DNA from: CAKAHY01 sp963522175
GTDB lineage: Bacteria > Bacillota > Clostridia > Lachnospirales > Lachnospiraceae
Assembly: GCA_963522175.1 (NCBI GenBank)
Contig: CAUQXC010000007.1
Location: 62,001-126,000 of the forward strand
Reading direction: 5' to 3'
Length of the DNA: 64,000 bases
A program made the translations under genes and the position numbers. The stretch's first letter is position 1. Every line of letters starts with the position of its first letter. This document shows, piece after piece, positions 53,407-61,053 of the stretch. A model generated the notes under the pieces. It made no database searches. It was not told where the DNA came from and was given only the letters and a program-made list of their open reading frames with translations.

Positions 53407-55383
53407 ATGTGTAAAGATTGTAAAAACAAACCCTATTATATAACAACGGCTATTGCCTATGCTTCCGGCAAACCTCACATAGGCAACACCTATGAAATCG
53501 TCCTTGCGGATGCCATAGCAAGATTTAAACGTGCCGAGGGCTATGATGTTTTCTTCCAGACCGGTACCGATGAGCACGGTCAAAAAATCGAACTTAAGGC
53601 TACGGAAGCCGGAACAAGCCCTAAGGACTTTGTAGATGCATCCGTTTCACAGATAAGACAAATCTGGGATCTCATGAATACTTCTTATGATAAATTTATG
53701 AGGACTACGGACGAATACCATAAATTACAGGTTCAGAAGATATTTAAAAAACTGTATGATCAGGGCGATATCTATGAGGGCTTTTATGAAGGCTGGTACT
53801 GCACTCCTTGTGAATCATTTTTTACCGATTCTCAGTTGGCTGACGGAAAATGTCCGGACTGCGGTCGTGAAGTCACAAAAGCCAAAGAGGAAGCTTACTT
53901 TTTCAATATGTCAAAATATGCCGACAGGCTTATCGAGCATATAAATACTCACCCTGAATTTATTCGTCCCGAGTCAAGAAAAAATGAAATGATGAACAAC
54001 TTCCTTTTGCCGGGACTTAAGGATTTATGCGTATCGAGAACAAGCTTTACTTGGGGTATACCGGTAAGCTTTAACCCCAAACATGTTACCTATGTTTGGC
54101 TTGACGCACTCACAAACTACATCACCGGACTCGGCTTTGACACTGACGGAAATCACGATGAGGTATATAAAAAGTTTTGGCCTGCAGATCTACACCTCAT
54201 AGGTAAAGATATCATCCGTTTCCATACAATTTACTGGCCTATCTTTTTAATGGCTTTGGATATTCCTCTTCCTAAACAGGTTTTCGGTCATCCTTGGCTT
54301 TTACAGGGTGACGGTAAAATGAGTAAGTCTAAAGGAAATGTATTATATGCGGATACCTTGGTTAACTTCTTCGGTGTGGATGCCGTAAGATATTTCGTTC
54401 TTCATGAAATGCCTTTTGATAACGACGGCGTTATTACTTGGGATATTATGATTGAAAGATACAATTCCGACCTTGCAAATATCCTCGGTAATCTTGTAAG
54501 CCGTACGGTTTCAATGAGCAACAAATACTTTGACGGTATTGTTTCAAATCCTAAAAATACTCTTTCAAGTGAAGACGAAGCCTTTGACAATGATTTAAGG
54601 GACACGATAAGAGCTACCGTTAAAAATACTGTAAACAAAATGGACGAATTAAGAGTTGCCGATGCCATAAGCGAAATTTGGAATATATTTAAGCGTTCCA
54701 ATAAATATATTGACGAAACAACTCCTTGGATACTTGCAAAAGACGAAAGTAAGGCGGACAGACTTAAAACCGTACTTTATAACCTTACAGAGGCACTTCA
54801 CATAGGTGCAAGCCTTCTCGAAAGCTTTATGCCTGAGACAAGTAAGAAAATCCTTGAAACACTTAATCTTGAAAAAAGAGATTTTGACAAGCTTACCGAC
54901 TTCGGATTTATTGCCGATAATACAAAAGTAAGTGCAAATCCCGAAATTCTCTTTGCAAGACTTGACAAGGAAGAGGTCCTTAAAAAGGTTGACGAACTGT
55001 TTTCAACGAACGAAGCTTCCGATACACAGGAAAATGTTATGGATATTGAAGCAAAAGAACCTATTTCCTATGACGACTTTGCAAAGCTGCAAATACAAAT
55101 AGGTGAGGTTATTTCCTGTGAAGAAGTTAAAAAATCCAAGAAATTACTCTGTTCTCAGGTTAAAATCGGCTCACAGACAAGACAGATTTTAAGCGGTATC
55201 AAACAGTGGTACTCCGCAAAGGAAATGGTCGGAAAAAAGGTTTGTGTTTTGGTAAATCTTGAGCCCAGAAACATAGCCGGACTGATGTCCGAGGGTATGA
55301 TACTTTGTGCAGAGGATGACGAGGGAAATCTGTCTCTTATGAGCTCCGAAAAAGATATAAAAGCGGGTTCCGAAATCTGCTAG
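53407..55383 (+). CDS. metG: Methionyl-tRNA synthetase
   Basis: Class I synthetase charging initiator and elongator tRNA-Met. The 658 residues hold the HIGH variant PHIGN (23-27), a zinc knuckle (CTPC, then CPDC), KMSKS (304-308), an anticodon-binding helical domain, and a C-terminal EMAP/Arc1p-type tRNA-binding domain (about 555-658). RBS AAAGGAA. It heads a housekeeping run metG-traX-tatD-rsmA whose neighbouring genes nearly touch; metG, tatD and rsmA are often linked in Firmicutes. Confidence 0.97.
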   Translation: MCKDCKNKPYYITTAIAYASGKPHIGNTYEIVLADAIARFKRAEGYDVFFQTGTDEHGQKIELKATEAGTSPKDFVDASVSQIRQIWDLMNTSYDKFMRTTDEYHKLQVQKIFKKLYDQGDIYEGFYEGWYCTPCESFFTDSQLADGKCPDCGREVTKAKEEAYFFNMSKYADRLIEHINTHPEFIRPESRKNEMMNNFLLPGLKDLCVSRTSFTWGIPVSFNPKHVTYVWLDALTNYITGLGFDTDGNHDEVYKKFWPADLHLIGKDIIRFHTIYWPIFLMALDIPLPKQVFGHPWLLQGDGKMSKSKGNVLYADTLVNFFGVDAVRYFVLHEMPFDNDGVITWDIMIERYNSDLANILGNLVSRTVSMSNKYFDGIVSNPKNTLSSEDEAFDNDLRDTIRATVKNTVNKMDELRVADAISEIWNIFKRSNKYIDETTPWILAKDESKADRLKTVLYNLTEALHIGASLLESFMPETSKKILETLNLEKRDFDKLTDFGFIADNTKVSANPEILFARLDKEEVLKKVDELFSTNEASDTQENVMDIEAKEPISYDDFAKLQIQIGEVISCEEVKKSKKLLCSQVKIGSQTRQILSGIKQWYSAKEMVGKKVCVLVNLEPRNIAGLMSEGMILCAEDDEGNLSLMSSEKDIKAGSEIC

Positions 55384-55384
55384 T

Positions 55385-56029
55385 ATGAGTGCCGAAGTTT
55401 TAAAGCTTATTGCCCTTCTTTCTATGCTTATAGATCATATAGGAGCTGCCCTCGTCTCAAGCCCCTCGCAACTTTACACTGTTTGCAGGAAAGTAGGCAG
55501 ATTAGCCTTCCCCATATTTGCATTTTTTATAGTGGAAGGCTTCATTCACACAAAAAATATAAAAAAATATCTGTTTAGGCTCGGTATTTTTGCTCTTTTA
55601 TCGGAAATACCTTATGACCTTGCCTTTCATGACAGATTTTTTGATTTTTCAGGGCAAAATGTCCTTTTTACTTTTTTTATCGCCGTAGTAATGCTTCACT
55701 TTATGCGAAAATACGATTCATGGATAAGTTCTTTCGTTATCGTATTCCTCGCCTGTCTCGTTGCGTTTGCGATAAAATGTGACTATTCTTATATGGGAAT
55801 ATTGCTTATAGCCGTTCTTTATCTTTACAGAGAAAAAAAATTTGAATTTATCAAATATTTTTTTGCTTCAATGATAATTGTAAGTCAATTTCCGGCTATG
55901 CTTGCATTCATTCCTATACATTTTTACAATAACCTGAAAGGGCGCCTGAATTTAAAATATCTTTTCTATATTTTTTATCCGGCTCACCTTTTACTACTGT
56001 TTTTTATTAGAAAGTACATTTTTACTTAA
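55385..56029 (+). CDS. TraX-family membrane protein
   Basis: A 214-residue polytopic protein with about seven helices and the TraX pattern (LKLIALLSMLIDHIGA, then GRLAFPIFAFFIVEGFIHT, then LFRLGIFALLSEIPYDLAF). TraX acetylates F-pilin in Enterobacteria, but chromosomal Firmicute homologues have no conjugation context and probably act as acyltransferase-like membrane enzymes. It sits one base after metG and its stop abuts tatD. Confidence 0.85.
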   Translation: MSAEVLKLIALLSMLIDHIGAALVSSPSQLYTVCRKVGRLAFPIFAFFIVEGFIHTKNIKKYLFRLGIFALLSEIPYDLAFHDRFFDFSGQNVLFTFFIAVVMLHFMRKYDSWISSFVIVFLACLVAFAIKCDYSYMGILLIAVLYLYREKKFEFIKYFFASMIIVSQFPAMLAFIPIHFYNNLKGRLNLKYLFYIFYPAHLLLLFFIRKYIFT

Positions 56030-56800
56030 ATGATTATAGATACACACACACATTTGGATGACGAAGCCTTTGATACTGATAGGGATGAGCTTATAAAAAG
56101 CTTTGAAGATGCCGGAATAAGCAGAGTCGTTAATATAGGTGCCGACCTTAAAACAAGCCGAAGCTCTGTGGCTTTAGCCGAAAAATACGATAATATTTTT
56201 GCGGTTGTCGGCGTTCATCCTTCCGAAACAAATGAACTTGATGAAAAAGCTTTAATTGAATTGGAAAGTATGGCTTCACACGATAAGGTCGTGGCTATAG
56301 GTGAAATAGGTCTTGATTATTATTGGGATAATGTAGACAGAGAAAAGCAAAAGTTTTGGTTCATAAAACAGCTGAAGCTTGCAAAGAAACTCAAGCTTCC
56401 CGTTGTTATTCATTCACGTGATGCAGCTCTCGATACCTTTGAGATATTAAAGCAGGAAATAAACGGTCTTTGCGGCGGAGTTATACACTGCTACTCCTAC
56501 AGTCCTGAAATGGCAAAGGAATTTGAAAAACTGGGCTTTTTCTTCGGTATAGGCGGAGTTGTTACCTTTAAGAACTCTCGAAAGCTTAAAGAAACGGTTT
56601 CCTATCTTCCCCTTGAAAAAATAGTTTTGGAAACGGACGCACCTTATCTTGCTCCCGTTCCCAACAGAGGTAAGAGAAACTCTCCTTTAAACCTTTCCTA
56701 TGTGCTTGATGAGATAGCAGCTATAAAGGGTCTTGATAAAGCTTATATCATTGAACAAACTCAAAAAAACGCTCATGCTCTGTATCCTAAACTGAAGTAA
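56030..56800 (+). CDS. tatD: TatD-family deoxyribonuclease
   Basis: A 256-residue metal-dependent hydrolase of the TIM-barrel amidohydrolase type. Motifs: DTHTHLDD, GEIGLDYYW, HSRDA, IHCYSYS and ETDAPYLAP. TatD enzymes have 3'-5' exonuclease and D-aminoacyl-tRNA-related activities described in the family. It starts directly after the traX stop (TAAATG). Confidence 0.94.
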   Translation: MIIDTHTHLDDEAFDTDRDELIKSFEDAGISRVVNIGADLKTSRSSVALAEKYDNIFAVVGVHPSETNELDEKALIELESMASHDKVVAIGEIGLDYYWDNVDREKQKFWFIKQLKLAKKLKLPVVIHSRDAALDTFEILKQEINGLCGGVIHCYSYSPEMAKEFEKLGFFFGIGGVVTFKNSRKLKETVSYLPLEKIVLETDAPYLAPVPNRGKRNSPLNLSYVLDEIAAIKGLDKAYIIEQTQKNAHALYPKLK

Positions 56801-56817
56801 ATTTTGAAAGGAAATAC

Positions 56818-57684
56818 ATGGAAAATATCGGTACCCCTCAAAATACTATAGCCATAATACAAAAATACAACTTCAATTTTCAAAAGAAATTCGGTCAGAA
56901 TTTTCTTATAGATACTCATGTGCTTAATAAAATTATAAGCGGTGCCGACATCCACAGTGATGACTGTGTCATAGAAATAGGACCCGGCATAGGAACTCTG
57001 ACCTCTTTGATTGCCGCAAACGCAAAAAAGGTTATCGCCGTAGAAATCGACAAAAATCTTATTCCGATTTTAGAAGATACCCTCAAAGAATTTGAAAATA
57101 TTACTATTATCAATGAAGATATATTAAAGCTTGATATTTCAAATTTGGCTCTACAGTATAATGAGGGCAAAGCGATAAAGGTTGTGGCAAATCTGCCCTA
57201 CTATATCACCACGCCTATAATAATGGGACTTTTTGAAAGTCACGTACCTATAGAAAGCATTACCGTCATGATACAAAAAGAAGTAGCGGATCGTATACAG
57301 GCAGGTCCGGGAACAAAAAACTACGGAGCTTTATCACTGGCTGTACAATATTACTCGAAGCCCGAGCTTATAGCCAATGTTCCTCAAAACTGCTTTATCC
57401 CAAGACCCGGTGTCGGCTCTGCGGTAATCAAGCTGAGTGCCCATAAGAAAGCACCTTATCCCGTAGACGATGAAGCCTTACTGTTTAAGCTTATACGAGC
57501 GGCATTTATGCAAAGGCGTAAGACCCTGCAAAACTCGGTCTGCAATTCAAACGAACTTCATCTCGGAAAGGACAGCATCTGTTTAGCCTTGGAGCAAATG
57601 AAGCTTGATGTGAACATAAGAGGCGAGGCACTTAATTTGCAGCAATTTTGTGAGCTTTCGAATATTTTGGGGAAATCCGGTTAA
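56818..57684 (+). CDS. rsmA: 16S rRNA dimethyladenosine transferase
   Basis: KsgA/RsmA dimethylates A1518 and A1519 of 16S rRNA. The 288 residues contain FGQNFLID, SAM-binding motif VIEIGPGIGTLT and catalytic NLPYYITTPI, with the C-terminal helical domain. RBS TGAAAGGA. It is the last gene of the metG run. Confidence 0.97.
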   Translation: MENIGTPQNTIAIIQKYNFNFQKKFGQNFLIDTHVLNKIISGADIHSDDCVIEIGPGIGTLTSLIAANAKKVIAVEIDKNLIPILEDTLKEFENITIINEDILKLDISNLALQYNEGKAIKVVANLPYYITTPIIMGLFESHVPIESITVMIQKEVADRIQAGPGTKNYGALSLAVQYYSKPELIANVPQNCFIPRPGVGSAVIKLSAHKKAPYPVDDEALLFKLIRAAFMQRRKTLQNSVCNSNELHLGKDSICLALEQMKLDVNIRGEALNLQQFCELSNILGKSG

Positions 57685-57735
57685 TATTTTCCTATAAATA
57701 CACAAAGACTACACCAATATTTCACATTTTTTTAG

Positions 57736-57764
57736 TTGAACAAAATTTAATTTTTAACTATAAT
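57736..57764 (+). promoter_or_regulatory. Promoter of the NlpC/P60 gene
   Basis: TTGAAC (57736-57741), 17-base spacer, TATAAT (57759-57764), about 50 bases before the start codon. Confidence 0.8.
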
Positions 57765-57817
57765 TAACATGTTACAAAAGTTTTACATTCCAAAATTCGA
57801 AAAGAAAGTTTGAACTT

Positions 57818-59440
57818 ATGATAAAAGATTTCTTTAATAAACGTTTTTTTGATAGAAATAAAGGAATAATACTTATATCAGGTTCTTTGCTTGCCATCGT
57901 TATTATCGGTACGAGCATACTGCTTGTAAAAGGACACACGGGTAAAAAAGCAAAGCTTGCAACTTCTTCCGAGCCGAAGCTCGAAGCCGTTGTCCCTATA
58001 TCCTTTGACGGTGCTATGTTCCCTGCCGTAGACGTTGACGTTCCTTCAAAAGAACCTGCTCCCGAATATATACGAGACGGTGCAGACCATGAAATAATTA
58101 TGGATTTACAGGAAAGACTTATGCAGCTGGGCTTTATGGAAGAGGATGAGCCCACTTCCTACTACGGTCCCGTTACTCAGGCTGCCGTAAAAGTTTTTCA
58201 GAGGCAATCCGGACTTCCTCAGGATGGAATAGTCGGTCCTCAAACCTTAGCCGCCATCTTAGATGAAAATGCCAAGCCTTATTCGGCGAAGCTTAACGAC
58301 AGCGGTGATGATATAAGTCGTATTCAGCAAAGACTTTATGATTTAGGTTATCTCGCGGATTCTTCCCAAGTAAACGGAACATTCGGAGATAAAACGGACG
58401 AAGCGGTCCGAAAATTTCAACAAATAAATTCACTTCCGATTGACGGTACTGTAGGACTTCAGACACTTAATAAGTTTTACAGTGATGATGTTCATGCAAA
58501 CATGTCGGCACTCGGAGAAAAAAGCGATGTCGTTTTGGCATCACAGAACAGGCTTTTCCAGCTTGGATATATGACCTCAACTCCTGACGGTACTTACGGA
58601 AGTGACACTCTTGAAGCTATAAAGAGATTTCAGTCCAAAAATAATATCGTTGTAGACGGTTATTTGGGTCCCGACACAAGAATAGCCTTAAACTCCGATT
58701 CCGCGCTGCCTAACAGTCTTGACATAGGAGACAGCGGTTCTCAGGTTTCAACCATCCAAAGTCTCTTAGTAAAATGGGGATACTTAAGCGATTCTCAGGC
58801 AGACGGATACTACGGTGACAGTACGAAGGCAGCCGTTTCGGCTTTCCAGGAAAGAAACAGCTTGGACTCCGACGGTAAGGCAGGCACGGTTACAATAGCC
58901 AAGCTTACCTCCGACAATGCGCTCAGACCTCTTCCTAAACCTAAGCCGAGGCCAAATACATCCTCAGGCGGTTCAGGCGGCAGAGGCAGAGGTTCTTCCG
59001 GTGGCGGCGGTAATAGCGGCGGTGGTGGCGGCAATACCGGTGGCGGCGGTGGAAGTTCACCTCCTCCGGCTTCAAACAGCAGCGGTGTAAACACCTTACT
59101 TGCTGTAGCTTCTTCAAAGCTCGGTACTCCTTATGTTTGGGGTGCTAAGGGTCCTAACGCTTTTGACTGCTCCGGCTTTGTTTACTGGTGCCTTAATAAC
59201 TCCGGTGTAAGCCAGTCATATATGACCAGCTCCGGTTGGAGAGATGCGGGAAGATATACACGTATCAGCAATTTCTCCGATATTCAGGCAGGTGACATTG
59301 TCGTTGTAAGCGGACATGTCGGCATTGCTACGGGAGGCGGCGGCGTTATAGACGCTTCTTCCTCAAACGGTCGCGTTGTAAGCAGATCTTTAAGCGGCTG
59401 GTGGGAAAGAAACTTTAAAGTCGCATGGAGAATATTCTAA
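57818..59440 (+). CDS. Secreted peptidoglycan hydrolase: four PG-binding repeats and NlpC/P60
   Basis: A 540-residue membrane-anchored or secreted protein: signal anchor (about 17-37), four PG_binding_1 repeats (about 90-148, 160-222, 235-293, 303-364; each with the pattern YG..T..A...FQ...GL..DG..G..T), a Gly/Ser-rich linker (about 382-420) and a C-terminal NlpC/P60 domain (425-540) with catalytic C451 in AFDCSGF and H500 in GHVGI. Such enzymes cut between D-Glu and the diamino acid of wall peptides. The four-repeat arm is long for the family. It has its own promoter and terminator. Confidence 0.93.
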   Translation: MIKDFFNKRFFDRNKGIILISGSLLAIVIIGTSILLVKGHTGKKAKLATSSEPKLEAVVPISFDGAMFPAVDVDVPSKEPAPEYIRDGADHEIIMDLQERLMQLGFMEEDEPTSYYGPVTQAAVKVFQRQSGLPQDGIVGPQTLAAILDENAKPYSAKLNDSGDDISRIQQRLYDLGYLADSSQVNGTFGDKTDEAVRKFQQINSLPIDGTVGLQTLNKFYSDDVHANMSALGEKSDVVLASQNRLFQLGYMTSTPDGTYGSDTLEAIKRFQSKNNIVVDGYLGPDTRIALNSDSALPNSLDIGDSGSQVSTIQSLLVKWGYLSDSQADGYYGDSTKAAVSAFQERNSLDSDGKAGTVTIAKLTSDNALRPLPKPKPRPNTSSGGSGGRGRGSSGGGGNSGGGGGNTGGGGGSSPPPASNSSGVNTLLAVASSKLGTPYVWGAKGPNAFDCSGFVYWCLNNSGVSQSYMTSSGWRDAGRYTRISNFSDIQAGDIVVVSGHVGIATGGGGVIDASSSNGRVVSRSLSGWWERNFKVAWRIF

Positions 59441-59453
59441 AAATGTTTAATTT

Positions 59454-59505
59454 AAAAGGAGTGTCGAAAAATTACTGAAATCGTGATTTTTCGGCACCCT
59501 TTTTT
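59454..59505 (+). terminator. Terminator of the NlpC/P60 gene
   Basis: AAAAGGAGTGTCGAAAAAT (59454-59472) pairs with ATTTTTCGGCACCCTTTTTT (59486-59505), with few mismatches, ending in a T-run. Confidence 0.85.
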
Positions 59506-59520
59506 ATAGGTTAATAACTG

Positions 59521-59783
59521 TTAATCAATAATCTCCCAATGCCCGCTATAACCACTTCCGATATAGCGAATATTATCCATTTCTTTTATATGACGTTTTA
59601 TAGTTTTAGAGCTAACTCCAAGCACTATAGCCATGCTATTTGTGTTTATTTTGTCGTTTTCACGTATTAGCTTCAAAATCTGTTCATCTAAAAAGTACGC
59701 CGTCACTCGAATAATAATACGCTGTATCTTCTCCTTTAAAAATTTCCGATACTATAAGTTTTTTCCATATTTTCGTACACAAA
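59521..59783 (-). pseudogene. Decayed AlbA_2/RecG-like regulator gene
   Basis: The lower part (59706-59521) encodes 61 residues with a winged-helix motif (TNSMAIVLGVSSKTIKRHIK) ending IRYIGSGYSGHWEII, the usual C-terminus of Schlafen AlbA_2 (RecG-like) regulators. In another frame just upstream, about 59783-59684, lies KKLIVSEIFKGEDTAYYYSS, which resembles the AlbA_2 core, before a stop. The two parts overlap in different frames and everything between is missing, so this looks like a large internal deletion plus frameshift. A short GTG-started HTH protein is possible but less likely. Family calls are by pattern. Confidence 0.5.
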
Positions 59784-59786
59784 AAA

Positions 59787-59814
59787 GCGGTAACGACCTT
59801 CTCATCATTACCGC
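59787..59814 (-). terminator. Terminator of tRNA-Arg
   Basis: GCGGTAACGA (59787-59796), loop CCTTCTCA, TCATTACCGC (59805-59814), with one G-U pair. On the minus strand a TTTTTT run follows. It lies 9 bases after the tRNA. Confidence 0.85.
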
Positions 59815-59823
59815 CAATCTCAA

Positions 59824-59895
59824 TGTTCCCTGCGGGAATCGAACCCACAACTGAGTCTTAGGAGGACCCTGTTATATCCATTTAACTAAGGAAAC
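59824..59895 (-). tRNA. tRNA-Arg (anticodon CCT)
   Basis: A 72-base cloverleaf on the minus strand: acceptor GTTTCCT/AGGGAAC with discriminator A, anticodon loop CTCCTAA (anticodon CCT, reads AGG), T-arm GTGGGTTCGATTCCCGC. The CCA is not encoded. The decayed AlbA_2-type gene lies on its 3' side, a place where mobile elements often integrate. Confidence 0.93.
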
Positions 59896-59940
59896 AAACA
59901 TATAACCGGACTGTTAAATCCCATTACAATAAAAATATTT

Positions 59941-59980
59941 ATAAGTTGTATAAACCGAATATTCACTTTATACAACTTAT
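59941..59980. repeat. 14-bp inverted repeat upstream of tRNA-Arg
   Basis: ATAAGTTGTATAAA (59941-59954) and TTTATACAACTTAT (59967-59980) form a perfect stem with a 12-base loop. It is AT-rich and lies between the DUF3881-like gene and the tRNA. It can serve as the terminator of the former (minus strand: AAATATTTTTATTG follows) or be a regulatory palindrome. Confidence 0.6.
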
Positions 59981-60020
59981 AGATTATACCATCAATATCA
60001 TTTTTTGTAAATTGTTATTT

Positions 60021-60911
60021 TTACATCAAAGTCTCTTCAAACTCCACATCGGCCTGCAACCAAATCTTTGCTTTCACTCGCCTTCCCTCCGAAACCTCAC
60101 CAATCACATCCTTCTTATTTACAGCCAAATGCAAGTTTATATCATTACACGACAAGGTCAGATCGTAAATCTTCTCCTTTGTCAAAGAATTTACCTTTTC
60201 ACTGACCCCGGTTATATCCGCAACTATCATATAAATATCACACTCTATACCTTGAGGCATGAAAGAATTATCTACAATGGAATACAAATCTTCATTTAAG
60301 ATTCTGTCATTTACCATTGTATATAAATTCATATCCTCCATTGACAAAGACTCTATAGCATTCTCATCCCCGTTTTTAGCCTTTTCTATAAGACTGTTCC
60401 TCTCCTTGCTTGCCAAATTCAACAATTCGACCTGCATCTTGCTCTTCTTTACCGGCAACAAAATCTTTGCTTCCTCAGACCACGCACTGATGTAAACATT
60501 TTTCACCTTTGTCGATTTAAGCTTTGAATTTTTTCTTTCTATATAGTCAAACGCATTACTTAGCCTGAATATAAGAGAAATTCCGACTCTGTTGTCGTCT
60601 ATCATGCCCGAATATTCCTCATTTGAAATATGTCTTTGAACCGTACAATATGAACTGCTGCTTATATCATGGCTTTTTAAGCACGGGTATGCCTGCTGCC
60701 TTATGTAGTTTCCGTCATCATCGATAATTCCGAGCATCACAAGACTGAGATCGGTATCCAAGTCAAGCTTAATTTCCCAAAGCTTTTCTCCCTTGTTTTG
60801 AATTATCCTTGCAAACTGTTTATTTTCATCTTGTAATTTATCAAGTAATTTTCTGATTTTCTTATTATCCTTATATTTACTAAAGCCCAAGCTTTTTAAA
60901 TATGTGTGCAT
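60021..60911 (-). CDS. DUF3881-like protein of unknown function
   Basis: A 296-residue cytoplasmic protein without membrane segments, beginning MHTYLKSLGFSKYKDNKKIR and ending in a small beta-rich domain. The opening matches DUF3881, a family I know only from Lachnospiraceae-type genomes and to which no function has been assigned. It contains no catalytic motif I can name. RBS AAAGGCGG. It is transcribed divergently from the helicase gene. Confidence 0.7.
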   Translation of the reverse strand: MHTYLKSLGFSKYKDNKKIRKLLDKLQDENKQFARIIQNKGEKLWEIKLDLDTDLSLVMLGIIDDDGNYIRQQAYPCLKSHDISSSSYCTVQRHISNEEYSGMIDDNRVGISLIFRLSNAFDYIERKNSKLKSTKVKNVYISAWSEEAKILLPVKKSKMQVELLNLASKERNSLIEKAKNGDENAIESLSMEDMNLYTMVNDRILNEDLYSIVDNSFMPQGIECDIYMIVADITGVSEKVNSLTKEKIYDLTLSCNDINLHLAVNKKDVIGEVSEGRRVKAKIWLQADVEFEETLM

Positions 60912-61053
60912 GAAACACCGCCTTTCTGATTTATATACTATAGCCTATACAGGACTATTATTCAATACCCTATTTACTTCTCACAGTAGAAAAAAACGGC
61001 TAAACAAGGTATAATTCTCATACCACGATGTATTTTTAAGAAAGGCTTTATAC

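Noticed and set aside
58810..59094. Minus-strand proline-rich frame opposite the NlpC/P60 gene
   Set aside because: It is the complement of the Gly/Ser-rich linker; the repetitive GGC/GGT codons generate it.
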